NCBI GenBank assembly: GCA_903823565.1
Contig: CAIJTF010000020.1
Span: 1-50,384 of the forward strand
DNA: 50,384 nt
DNA from: an uncultured Flavobacteriales bacterium
GTDB lineage: Bacteria; Bacteroidota; Bacteroidia; Flavobacteriales_D; Crocinitomicaceae
Direction of reading: 5' to 3'
Below the pieces are notes generated by a model. The model saw only the letters and a program-made list of their open reading frames with translations, was not told the DNA's origin and did not search any database. Below, piece after piece: positions 23,509-32,238 of the stretch. Positions within the stretch are counted from its first letter, which is position 1. Each line of letters starts with the position of its first letter. A program made the position numbers and the translations under genes.

Positions 23509-24225
23509 TTGGCCAAACTGAGTGTAAACATCAATAAAATTGCAACCTTGAGAAATGCTCGAGGGGGTAACCTTCCCAACGTCAAGCAATTTGCTATTGA
23601 TTGCCAAGCCTTTGGTGCGGACGGTATCACCATCCACCCTAGACCCGATGAGCGGCACATCACCATGGCGGATTGTTTTGAAATCGCAGAAACGATCGCC
23701 ACAGAATACAACATAGAAGGTTTTCCAGACGAACGCTATCTGTCCATCATTAAGGAAATCAAACCTACCCAGGCCACATTGGTTCCCGATCCACCTGGGG
23801 TATTAACCTCCAATGCTGGCTGGGACGTTTCAAATCAGTATGAAACCCTTAAAAAGCATATTGAAACCATCAAAACTTGGGGTGTTCGTGTTTCCGTCTT
23901 TGTTGAACCCAAGGAAGAGGACATCGAACGAATTTCGCAATTGGGTGCAGACCGAATTGAACTATACACAGGTCCCTATGCCGAAGGATATCGCTTGGGC
24001 GATAAATCCAAAGAAATTCTTCCCTACCAAAAAGCTTGCGAAAAGGCACTAACCTGCGGGCTTGGAATCAACGCAGGCCATGACTTAAATTTGGATAATT
24101 TGGCATTTTTTAATAACTCCTTGCGCCAATTAGACGAGGTATCGATTGGCCATGCCCTTCTCTCGGATGCCCTTTATTACGGTATTGAAAATGCCATAAT
24201 GCTCTACAAGCGTTGTTTGCATTAA
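23509..24225 (+). CDS. pdxJ: Pyridoxine 5'-phosphate synthase
   Basis: Condenses 3-amino-2-oxopropyl phosphate with deoxyxylulose 5-phosphate to pyridoxine phosphate, the last ring-forming step of PLP synthesis. TIM-barrel of 238 aa with the family start KLSVNINKIATLRNARGG, DGITIHPRPDERHI (phosphate and catalytic residues) and NAGHDLN near the end. The start must be the TTG at 23509: the conserved N-terminus begins right after it and an in-frame TAA lies at 23494-23496 with no ATG between. It is divergent from the CBS gene; its stop shares a TTAA with the mechanosensitive-channel stop. Confidence 0.97.
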   Translation: MAKLSVNINKIATLRNARGGNLPNVKQFAIDCQAFGADGITIHPRPDERHITMADCFEIAETIATEYNIEGFPDERYLSIIKEIKPTQATLVPDPPGVLTSNAGWDVSNQYETLKKHIETIKTWGVRVSVFVEPKEEDIERISQLGADRIELYTGPYAEGYRLGDKSKEILPYQKACEKALTCGLGINAGHDLNLDNLAFFNNSLRQLDEVSIGHALLSDALYYGIENAIMLYKRCLH

Positions 24226-25331
24226 TCCCTTTTCTTTTGTAGGATTTCTCGGGTTGGGTAAGGAATATTGATTTGGTGCATACGAAATAAGCGATCTATT
24301 TCGAAGCGAATGTCTGACTTGAAATTGATAATGTCCCAGCTATTGGCTGCCCAAAAAACAACTTCTAGTTCAATACCGTTCTCGCCAAAATTTAAAAACC
24401 GTACAAATACGGGTTCGCTTTTGACCACTTTAGGATGGGATTTTGCTGCTGTAATCAATAATTCCTGAATGAGCCCTGTATCTGCTCCGTACCCTACTGT
24501 TAGAGAAATCGTAAACATGGAAAGGGGCGAGCTATGGGTCCAATTCTCAACCTGTTGTTGGGTCAGCTTAGTATTTGGAATAATGAGCACATTACCCGCT
24601 CTGGTTTGAATCTGAGTAGTACGAAAATTAATTTTTAAAATCCGTGCTACGGTTGTACTCGATGATTTTGCATCATTTCCGCCATGGATTTCAACAATAT
24701 CCCCCATTTTAATATTACCTTCTAACAGCAATACCACTCCGGCAATTAAATCCTTAAAAACGTCCTGTAATCCCAATCCAATTCCGACCAATAACCCGAC
24801 CGACCCCGTAAGAAGCAGGGTTAAATTAATGCCCAAAACACTCAGCGAGATAAACACTGCAAAAACGTAAATAATGTATCGGGCAATTTGAATATAAACA
24901 TACTCTAACCCTGGTTCATACCCTTTTCTAAGTTGAAGTTTCTTTGTTATATATAAGGTATAGGCACTTATTCCAATTTTGGAGGAGAACATTATCGCCA
25001 ACACGAGGATGATATTGTAAAGCGACAGGTTTAAAGAACCCATACTAATAAGGTCGTATTTGATGAACTCAGCAAAGGTGATTTCTTCGTTATTGAACTG
25101 AAAACTCATGACCCCAAAATAAAGTGCGACCAAATAAACGCTTTGGGTAAAAAGCCGGAAATAAGCTAAATTTTGTCCTTCCAGTACAATGTTGCTATTC
25201 TTCAATTGCCGTTTCAAAAACCGGGAAAGCAGCCTTCTAAAAATAGAGGCCGATAAAAAGATCATTCCAATGAAAATGATGTTCCAAAGACAAATATTAA
25301 AGGGGCCTATTTTGAAAAGCGTATCGCTCAT
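24222..25331 (-). CDS. MscS-family mechanosensitive channel
   Basis: A 369-aa inner-membrane channel that releases solutes on hypo-osmotic shock. It has four or five N-terminal hydrophobic segments, a pore-lining helix with Gly/Ala packing leading into LGLQDVFKDLIAGVVLLLEG, and the MscS beta domain (KMGDIVEIHG, IIPNTKLTQQQVENWTHSS). The C-terminal alpha/beta vestibule ends IPYPTREI, the usual family close. It is last in the minus operon, 6 nt after dnaG. Its stop overlaps the convergent pdxJ stop in a shared TTAA (24222-24225), leaving no room for a terminator between them. Confidence 0.93.
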   Translation of the reverse strand: MSDTLFKIGPFNICLWNIIFIGMIFLSASIFRRLLSRFLKRQLKNSNIVLEGQNLAYFRLFTQSVYLVALYFGVMSFQFNNEEITFAEFIKYDLISMGSLNLSLYNIILVLAIMFSSKIGISAYTLYITKKLQLRKGYEPGLEYVYIQIARYIIYVFAVFISLSVLGINLTLLLTGSVGLLVGIGLGLQDVFKDLIAGVVLLLEGNIKMGDIVEIHGGNDAKSSSTTVARILKINFRTTQIQTRAGNVLIIPNTKLTQQQVENWTHSSPLSMFTISLTVGYGADTGLIQELLITAAKSHPKVVKSEPVFVRFLNFGENGIELEVVFWAANSWDIINFKSDIRFEIDRLFRMHQINIPYPTREILQKKRD

Positions 25332-25337
25332 ATTTGC

Positions 25338-27278
25338 TTAGTAAATGATTCGACCCAATCGCTCTGAAAAAGATTTCTTTACCTTTTCGTAGGCAACTTG
25401 CTCGGCCAGTAGCATTATTACCTCCTCCTCGGTGGTGGTTTCTTCGGTTAGTCTTGCCTGCAAGGTCTTTATGTGCTGGGAAACACGAACGAATTTAAGG
25501 TGAAAAATAGCTTGCATCACCGTTTGATACAAGTCACTCGACTCGTGTTTGGTACGAATTCTATACACTGATTCCCAGCGTGAACTCAATTCGTCTTCAA
25601 AGCCCATAATGTCCCCAACGAAATCGAGGATCCCCTTGTCCTCCGCCCGTAAGAAGTATTTATAGGAATATAAAATGCCTTCGCTGATTCCATCTAGGAT
25701 TTGACTATAAATCTTGGCGCATACCGGATGATGGAATTGAATATCGTCTTCCGTCAGTTCGTGCACCATCAGTTCTATCGCACTGGTATGGGAACTTGAA
25801 TTTTCTTCATTCGGAATAACCAATTGGTGGTTGCCGTATTTGAGCATAAGGCGAATAACTTCCCGTTCCTCTGTAAACCGTTCTTCCTTCGTTTCTGTAG
25901 GAAGATTCCTTTTGGGTTTGGCATGAAAATCAACATTTAGCGATGGTTCTTGGTATTCGTTGGCCATTTTCCCTGAACGAATCCGAAGGACTTCTTGCTG
26001 AATTAATGCCTCTTCCAGCCCATATCTTTGGGCAATGGATTGGGTGTATACACTTCGAGCAATGGGGTCGGGCACCAATGCGATGGAGGCTACGATGTCT
26101 TTAATGGCGGTAGCGGTTTGAATGGGATCGTTGCTCACTTCTTTTAGCAGTACGCCCGCTTTAAAGGAAATGAAATCCTGAGCAGACTCCGTCAAGAAGG
26201 AAACAATTTCTTGTTTATCCCTTGATTTAGCATAGGAATCAGGGTCTTCACCCTCTGGAAAAAGGACAATTTTGACGTTCAGTCCTTCCTCCAAAATCAA
26301 ATCAATTCCCCTGAAGGAGGCTTTAATACCTGCAGTGTCGCCATCAAAAAGAATAACAATGTTCTTCGTGTAGCGTGCAATGAGTTTTATCTGGTCCTTG
26401 GTTAGGGCAGTTCCTGAGCTGGAAACGACGTTTTCAATTCCAGCTTGATGGAGCGAAATGACATCGGTATATCCTTCGCAAAGAAAACAAGCATCGCGTT
26501 TAATGATTTCATTTTTTCCAAAAAATAACCCGTAAAGGATTTCGCTTTTATTGTATACAGGGCTTTCTGGAGAATTAAAATACTTAGCAACCTTTTTATC
26601 GGAATGCAAGACCCTTCCACCGAATCCGAGTACGCGACCCGAAATGCTGTGAATGGGAAACATAACCCGTCCTCGGAAAAAATCAAAACGACGAGATTCA
26701 GCCGCTTTGCTTAAGCCAACTTTTTCTAAGTACTCAAATTTAAATCCTTTGTCGAGGGCGGCGGTTGTGAGATCAGTACCCGTATTAAGGCAATAACCCA
26801 ATTGAAATTTCTCAACGGTTTCTTTTTTGAACCCTCGCTCTTCGAAATATGACAAGCCAATGGACTTACCTTCATCCGTTTGCCATAAATTCTGAGAAAA
26901 ATGGTTTTTGGCGAATTCATTGATGATGTATAGGCTATCCCGTTCGTTTACAAGCGCCAGTTCTTCCGCGGTCAACTCTTCCTGTTTCGGAATATCAATG
27001 TTGTATTTTTGAGCCAACCAACGCAAGGCCTCAGGATAAGTAAAATGTTCCTTTTCCATTAGAAAACTTACCGCGGTTCCTCCTTTGCCAGAGGAAAAAC
27101 ACTTGAAAATCTGTTTGGCAGGTGAGACCATAAACGAAGCGGTTCGTTCATCGCTAAAGGGACTTAATCCTTTGAGGTTACTTCCGGAACGTTTCAGTTG
27201 AACAAATTCACCAATCACCTCCTCAATACGGGCGGTTTGTAAAATTTGATCGATGATATGTTCAGGTATTCTACTCAC
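25338..27278 (-). CDS. dnaG: DNA primase with degenerate zinc site
   Basis: Makes RNA primers at the replication fork. At 646 aa it has the N-terminal zinc-binding-type domain (1-100), the RNA polymerase core with the TOPRIM motifs (CEGYTDVISLHQAG; LFDGDTAGIKA), and a C-terminal helical region for helicase contact. The four zinc ligands of E. coli DnaG (Cys40, His43, Cys61, Cys64) correspond here to Ser39, Ser42, Cys60 and Ser63, so the domain can hardly bind zinc the usual way. The surrounding sequence is otherwise well kept; I recall the same loss in other Flavobacteriia. It sits 13 nt after the MORN-like lipoprotein gene. Confidence 0.96.
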   Translation of the reverse strand: MSRIPEHIIDQILQTARIEEVIGEFVQLKRSGSNLKGLSPFSDERTASFMVSPAKQIFKCFSSGKGGTAVSFLMEKEHFTYPEALRWLAQKYNIDIPKQEELTAEELALVNERDSLYIINEFAKNHFSQNLWQTDEGKSIGLSYFEERGFKKETVEKFQLGYCLNTGTDLTTAALDKGFKFEYLEKVGLSKAAESRRFDFFRGRVMFPIHSISGRVLGFGGRVLHSDKKVAKYFNSPESPVYNKSEILYGLFFGKNEIIKRDACFLCEGYTDVISLHQAGIENVVSSSGTALTKDQIKLIARYTKNIVILFDGDTAGIKASFRGIDLILEEGLNVKIVLFPEGEDPDSYAKSRDKQEIVSFLTESAQDFISFKAGVLLKEVSNDPIQTATAIKDIVASIALVPDPIARSVYTQSIAQRYGLEEALIQQEVLRIRSGKMANEYQEPSLNVDFHAKPKRNLPTETKEERFTEEREVIRLMLKYGNHQLVIPNEENSSSHTSAIELMVHELTEDDIQFHHPVCAKIYSQILDGISEGILYSYKYFLRAEDKGILDFVGDIMGFEDELSSRWESVYRIRTKHESSDLYQTVMQAIFHLKFVRVSQHIKTLQARLTEETTTEEEVIMLLAEQVAYEKVKKSFSERLGRIIY

Positions 27279-27291
27279 GGGATTTAAGGTT

Positions 27292-27765
27292 CTATTTTAC
27301 CGGTTGAATCGTTTGCGTCTTTTGGTGTTCGGTCGAAATTAACTTTCCTTCCTTCCATACTTGGGTACTGGTCGGCTCCCCTTTTCGGTTAAACGTTTGC
27401 CAAGTACCATCTTTCTTACCCATTTTCCATTCACCAATGTAGTGATTCACTCCGTTGGGATACATGACAATTTGATGCCCGTCGAGCGTATCGCGTTGGT
27501 ACATAGCGACGCAACGTACTTTTCCTTGATCGTTATTAAAAACCCATTTGCCTTGACGTACGCCATTGGTATCTACTTTTCCAAGATAGTCCACTTTATT
27601 GCCTCGGAACTTAACCACCTTTTTTCCAGGATACCATTGGGTAAAAACACCATCCTTAAGCTCCCACAACTTTTCTTTTGGTTTTGTTTTCGGGGGATTT
27701 TTCTTTCCAGAACAATTCCAGAACAATAATAGGGTAAGTATCGTGTAGATCGTGATGGTTTTCAT
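27292..27765 (-). CDS. MORN/YwqK-like repeat lipoprotein
   Basis: A 157-aa exported lipoprotein: signal peptide with a lipobox-like LFWNC, lipidated Cys at 18, a Lys/Pro-rich spacer, then repeats of the MORN-like type with G-x-W / Y-x-x-G-x-x-x-G pattern (GVRQGKWVFNN, GVNHYIGEWKMGKKDGTWQTF). Automatic pipelines often label this fold YwqK-family antitoxin, but there is no toxin partner. Its start overlaps the polyprenyl synthetase stop (27762-27765), and it precedes dnaG by 13 nt. The function is unknown; a cell-envelope role is likely. Confidence 0.8.
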   Translation of the reverse strand: MKTITIYTILTLLLFWNCSGKKNPPKTKPKEKLWELKDGVFTQWYPGKKVVKFRGNKVDYLGKVDTNGVRQGKWVFNNDQGKVRCVAMYQRDTLDGHQIVMYPNGVNHYIGEWKMGKKDGTWQTFNRKGEPTSTQVWKEGKLISTEHQKTQTIQPVK

Positions 27766-28730
27766 TTCGTTCGGTTCATGGTATAATCGACTAAGCCCAA
27801 CAAGGATCGCTTAGCGGGTTGGTCCGGAAAAGCAGCCAGAAGGGCCTTAGCTTCAGTGCCAAGTTGTTGCATTTTTTTTTCAGCATAAGCGATGCCTCCA
27901 CTATTACTAACCATTTGAATGGCTTGTTTAATGGAAGATGCATCGTTGTTTTTATTCTTTATAATGTTTGCAAGGATTCGAGCATTGGAAGTGTCCAAGG
28001 TATTGAGTGCATAAATAATTGGTAAGGTCATTTTTTGTTCTCTAATATCGTTTCCTGTGGGTTTCCCGACCGCTACTTCCGAACCCAAATCAAAAATATC
28101 ATCTTTAATTTGAAATGCCAAACCCACCTTCTCACCAAAAGCACGCATGGTTTCACGGTGCTCGATGCTTCCGGAAGCGATACAACCAGATTCACAACAC
28201 GTAGCAATGAGCGAAGCGGTTTTTTTTCGAATTACTTCGAAATAAATTTCCTCAGTGATATCCAGTTTTCGTGCCTTTTCCATTTGCAACAATTCACCTT
28301 CCGACATTTCTTTAACGGATCGAGCAACCAATGCGAGTAGGTCGGTATTGTTCTGATCCAAGGAAAGCAGTAAAATTTTAGAAAGCATGTAATCACCAAC
28401 GAGAACGGCAATTTTATTTTTCCAAAGTGCATTGACTGAAAAATACCCCCTTCGTTCGTTGGCATCGTCTACAACATCGTCGTGAACAATGGTGGCATTG
28501 TGAAGGAGTTCGGTCAATAGCGCTGCGTCAAGCGCTTTTTGATTGACTGGGGCAAATAGTTGACAAGAAAGAAAGACAAACAATGGCCTCACCTGCTTCC
28601 CTCGTTTTTTTACTACGTAATGGGTTACCTTGTCCAAAAGAGGCACTTCGGATCTCAAGGAATCGCTGAACAAGCGATTAAAGGCTTCCATGGACGGCGC
28701 TACGGGGGCAATTATTTCCTCAGGGGTCAT
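27762..28730 (-). CDS. Polyprenyl diphosphate synthase
   Basis: Head-to-tail isoprenyl chain elongation, most likely for the menaquinone side chain. At 322 aa it has both aspartate-rich Mg sites: HDDVVDDANERRG (first, FARM-type DDxxD) and IKDDIFDL (second). The start is taken at 28730 (MTPEEIIAPV), where GTGGAG lies 3 nt upstream, an unusually good Shine-Dalgarno for this genome; the extended ORF start at 28748 adds six residues. Chain length cannot be read from the sequence by eye. It follows the DUF58 gene by 35 nt and overlaps the downstream lipoprotein. Confidence 0.92.
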   Translation of the reverse strand: MTPEEIIAPVAPSMEAFNRLFSDSLRSEVPLLDKVTHYVVKKRGKQVRPLFVFLSCQLFAPVNQKALDAALLTELLHNATIVHDDVVDDANERRGYFSVNALWKNKIAVLVGDYMLSKILLLSLDQNNTDLLALVARSVKEMSEGELLQMEKARKLDITEEIYFEVIRKKTASLIATCCESGCIASGSIEHRETMRAFGEKVGLAFQIKDDIFDLGSEVAVGKPTGNDIREQKMTLPIIYALNTLDTSNARILANIIKNKNNDASSIKQAIQMVSNSGGIAYAEKKMQQLGTEAKALLAAFPDQPAKRSLLGLVDYTMNRTK

Positions 28731-28765
28731 TTCTCCACAAAAATACAAAAAGGAATGCTGCCCTT

Positions 28766-29674
28766 CTAATGCATTTGCTGCCGTTTTAATAAATAGCGAA
28801 TCAGAATATCGTCCAATGGATCCTCAACAGCCACAGGCACGAAATCTACCGACAAATCTCCGCAACGCAATGCTAGGTTTTGAAGGTGTTCAGCGTACGA
28901 TGTTCGGTATTGATTTCGATATTCATTGGGCAACATTCTTATTTCTTCTCCGCTTTCCATGTCCACGAGCAAAAAGGGTCGGTTGTCAAACGAAAACTCG
29001 GCTTCATGTTTCCGTTGAAAAAGATGGAAAACAATAACCTCATGCCGCTCGTGCTTTAAATGGTTGATGGCATTGAAAACTTCATGAGGATCTTCTTCAA
29101 GGGTCCAGAAATCGGTAAACAGCATCACCAAGCTCCTTTTATGAATAATTTCTGCCACTTCATGAAGAACGGAAGCTAGGTGCGTATCCTTCCCTTTTGC
29201 TGGTACAAATTGGGTTAAGTACTTTTCTAATTCGGCATAAACAAAGCGTTGATGGGAAGGCGAGGATTTCGCCTGGGTATGTAGCAGGAGCGATTCTGAG
29301 AAAAGGGATATACCGAAGGCGTCACGCTGTTTTTTGAGGAGTTCCGCCAAACTGGCTGCTGCTTGAATGGCATAGGTAATTTTATTGGGTTTGGAATCGA
29401 CCGGAAAGTACATGGAATTGGAGCAGTCGATAAGCATGTGGCAGCGCAAATTGGTTTCCTCCTCATACTTTTTGGTATACAAACGATCGGTCCTGCCGTA
29501 TAGCTTCCAGTCAATGTGGCGTGTAGATTCTCCTTGATTGTATATGCGATGTTCCGCAAATTCTACGGAAAAACCATGAAATGGGCTTTTGTGTAAACCC
29601 GTAATGAATCCCTCTACCACCTGTTTGGCCAATAATTCTAAATTTCCAAATTCTATTTCGTATGAAAGTTGCAT
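28766..29674 (-). CDS. DUF58 domain-containing protein (VWA-like)
   Basis: A 302-aa cytosolic protein. The conserved DUF58 block is present at RIYNQGESTRHIDWKLYGRTDRLYTKKYEEE (split here by eye into the RxIDWKLYxR core and KxYEEE), followed by a von Willebrand A-like fold with a MIDAS-type DCSNSM in place of DxSxS. In Bacteroidota these lie beside MoxR ATPases in membrane-protease or aerotolerance operons; here no MoxR is in the window. It is the first gene of the long minus unit ending in mscS. It has no visible promoter in the 94-bp divergent gap. Confidence 0.88.
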   Translation of the reverse strand: MQLSYEIEFGNLELLAKQVVEGFITGLHKSPFHGFSVEFAEHRIYNQGESTRHIDWKLYGRTDRLYTKKYEEETNLRCHMLIDCSNSMYFPVDSKPNKITYAIQAAASLAELLKKQRDAFGISLFSESLLLHTQAKSSPSHQRFVYAELEKYLTQFVPAKGKDTHLASVLHEVAEIIHKRSLVMLFTDFWTLEEDPHEVFNAINHLKHERHEVIVFHLFQRKHEAEFSFDNRPFLLVDMESGEEIRMLPNEYRNQYRTSYAEHLQNLALRCGDLSVDFVPVAVEDPLDDILIRYLLKRQQMH

Positions 29675-29734
29675 GGCTTATAATGGAAGCGAAAGTATTA
29701 AATTATTCAAGAGCAATTTTAAAAACAACAGTCC

Positions 29735-29764
29735 TTGAAATTAATAAATTAATTTATACCTTTA
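29735..29764 (+). promoter_or_regulatory. Promoter for the first tandem T9SS protein
   Basis: TTG (29735-29737), a 19-nt spacer and TACCTTTA (29757-29764), which matches TAnnTTTG except for its last base. The -7 box ends 4 nt before the ATG at 29769, so the transcript would start at or next to the start codon. Confidence 0.5.
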
Positions 29765-29768
29765 AAGT

Positions 29769-32234
29769 ATGAAAAAACTACTACTCTTCCTTTTCCTAAA
29801 CGTATCGTATGTTTTTATTGCACAAACAGGTTACGTTTTAACGGGTTTGAACTTGATGCCCAATACGTTAACTACCCGATGTGACACGGCCATATCGGTT
29901 TCTTTTTGGGCGCAAACAGCGGCAAATAATGCGCAATCCTCCTATACCTTACCCTTTGTAATTACAGGTAACAACTTTGTGCCTTCGCAATTTCAGTGTA
30001 ATGTCAGTTGGGGGGATGGGACTTCCTACCAGGGCAATGGCGGTATATCGACTGCGGGAACGGTTATCAATCTCAATCCTGCGCCTGCACATACTTACCC
30101 AGGCCCCGGCACGTATACGGTAATTGCCTCGGTGTTTAACTTTGCAAACCAAACCGTGGTGGTTGACTCCGTTGTTATGACCCTAGGCTCGTGTCAAATG
30201 CCTATTTATTCGCTCGTTCAGGTGGACTGCAACAACGATGGCACCATTGATTCTTCCTTGAACAATACACCCGTACCTTTAATTTTGACTGGATCGGGCC
30301 AAGCGTACACCGGTAGTACGGCGGGTAATTTTTACAACTTTACAGGAATTGAACCGGGTTTTTATACGCTAAGCGTTGATCCAGCTTGGCTTGCGGCAAA
30401 CAATTATACGATAGGAAGTATTCAAGGACCACCAACCCTTTCAACAAGTGCCGGTGCGCAAACAATCGTTATTACATTGAATTGCGGTAATGGCGGAGGT
30501 AATTTAGCCTCAATGTGTGTCAATGGTCAAGTCTATTGTGATCAAAACGGTGATGGCATTTACAATGGAAACGATTCCCCAATAAACAACGCTCCCGTTA
30601 CGGTAAATTATGGTACTGGATCCGTGATTGTATATACCAATTTGCAGGGTATGTATGCTGCCAACTATATGGCAGTCGCTGGGGCAAGTTCAACCGTATC
30701 AATAAGCAGTAACTGGTTGACCCAACATGCCTACACAGCAAATAATACCTTGGATTCCATTATCAACCTCGGTTGCAATGCGGGTGCGGTTCCGCCAACG
30801 GTCTTTTTTCCGATTAATTGTGGTGCGAACAATGGAAATCCAAATTGTTATTCCGGCTATGTTTTTTGCGATGCGAACAACAACAATATAATGGATGCTG
30901 GAGAACTACCACTTGTTTCTGCACCAGTGATTTTGAATGCAACCCCCAACATGAACAACATCAATGCCGTTACGGTATTCACTGACTCTACTGGATATTT
31001 CATTTACTGTGGTCCACTTTCGAATACCAATTACGTCACTGCCACAGTGGATCAGTCCTACTTAAATTATTTAGGCTACACCCCAAATTTTGGTGTAATA
31101 ACGCTTATCACAAACCAAAACGGTATGTTGCCCATCAATTGCGGAGGCGGGGCAGGGAACGGTTGTGCCGACCTTTGGACGACGGTTACACCTTGGATTG
31201 GATATTACCAAAATTCCACGGCATATATTAAGTTAAATTGGGGAAATTATGGCCCTACTGCCTCGGGCAACTATACCCTTTCGTTTACCTTCCCTGCAGG
31301 GATTACGGTTAATACCGGTTCTATTAACACCGCTGGATACACTATTTCAGGAAATACAATCACCTGGAATTTATCCAATGCTTGGAGCGGATACAGTGCA
31401 ACAGATATTATAACCTTTACTATACCAGGCGGACTTACCAACGGTGCAAACCACTATTTCACCAGTTCGATAAATCCTACAGGTAATGTGCAAGATTGCA
31501 ATCAGCAAAACAACAATGGAAATTTATTACAAATTTTAGGGAACAGTTACGATCCGAACGACAAACTCGTTGCAAAACCATCCATATATAATGGAAGTCT
31601 ATTTGCGGTGGAAGCCATAGAAACGGGCGTCGATGATATTCTCACCTACACTGTACGCTTTCAAAATACGGGAACGGCGCCTGCACAGAACATCGTAGTG
31701 GTAGATACCCTCGATGCGCAGTTGGATTTTTCTAGTTTTTATTTGGTACACAGTTCTCACCCCGTTCAAATCGTCGATATGGGGAACGGAATTTTGCATT
31801 TTGAATATAATGGCATTTGGCTTCCAGATTCCAATACCAATGAACCCGCTAGTCATGGACAATTCACGTATCGAATTCAAGAAAACACAGGAAATGAAAA
31901 CGGTAGCGAAATCACAAATACCGCTTATATTTATTTCGATTGGAACGCACCAATCATAACCAACACCACCTACAATGTGAATGTTTGGTTAGAAGAAGTT
32001 GGGGAACAAACGCTCGCACATGAAATTACGCCTAATCCGGCTCAGGATCAAGTTACTATTTCCGTTGAAGGTCCTTTCAGCGCTACGTTGCAAGATTTGA
32101 CGGGTAAAATAATTTCCTCCAACCATTTCAACGGTACTGGAGAATTGGATATTAGCGCCTTGACTTCGGGAGTTTACCTCATTCGATTAGAGCAAGCCGG
32201 GAAAGTGCAGTTGGTAAAAATTATCAAACAGTAA
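29769..32234 (+). CDS. T9SS-secreted multi-domain surface protein A
   Basis: An 821-aa exported protein: signal peptide (1-19), then Asn/Gly/Thr-rich beta domains. SdrD B-like modules of the form D-x-N-x-D-G-x-x-D are seen around residues 145-240, 248-345 and 357-450 (DQNGDGIYNGND; DANNNNIMDAGE). A DUF11-like domain follows (about 465-590), then the conserved SYDPNDK (about 592-598) and the FQNTGTAPAQN block (about 630-735). The C-terminus (ITPNPAQ onward, about 750-821) is a type A T9SS sorting domain. The calcium-loop-like repeats suggest a rigid surface adhesin or filament. It is paralogous to the next gene, 4 nt downstream. Confidence 0.88.
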   Translation: MKKLLLFLFLNVSYVFIAQTGYVLTGLNLMPNTLTTRCDTAISVSFWAQTAANNAQSSYTLPFVITGNNFVPSQFQCNVSWGDGTSYQGNGGISTAGTVINLNPAPAHTYPGPGTYTVIASVFNFANQTVVVDSVVMTLGSCQMPIYSLVQVDCNNDGTIDSSLNNTPVPLILTGSGQAYTGSTAGNFYNFTGIEPGFYTLSVDPAWLAANNYTIGSIQGPPTLSTSAGAQTIVITLNCGNGGGNLASMCVNGQVYCDQNGDGIYNGNDSPINNAPVTVNYGTGSVIVYTNLQGMYAANYMAVAGASSTVSISSNWLTQHAYTANNTLDSIINLGCNAGAVPPTVFFPINCGANNGNPNCYSGYVFCDANNNNIMDAGELPLVSAPVILNATPNMNNINAVTVFTDSTGYFIYCGPLSNTNYVTATVDQSYLNYLGYTPNFGVITLITNQNGMLPINCGGGAGNGCADLWTTVTPWIGYYQNSTAYIKLNWGNYGPTASGNYTLSFTFPAGITVNTGSINTAGYTISGNTITWNLSNAWSGYSATDIITFTIPGGLTNGANHYFTSSINPTGNVQDCNQQNNNGNLLQILGNSYDPNDKLVAKPSIYNGSLFAVEAIETGVDDILTYTVRFQNTGTAPAQNIVVVDTLDAQLDFSSFYLVHSSHPVQIVDMGNGILHFEYNGIWLPDSNTNEPASHGQFTYRIQENTGNENGSEITNTAYIYFDWNAPIITNTTYNVNVWLEEVGEQTLAHEITPNPAQDQVTISVEGPFSATLQDLTGKIISSNHFNGTGELDISALTSGVYLIRLEQAGKVQLVKIIKQ

Positions 32235-32238
32235 TTTC

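Noticed and set aside
27292..27765. Toxin-antitoxin antitoxin (YwqK label)
   Set aside because: It is an exported lipoprotein with MORN-like repeats in a replication/isoprenoid operon; no toxin gene lies beside it.
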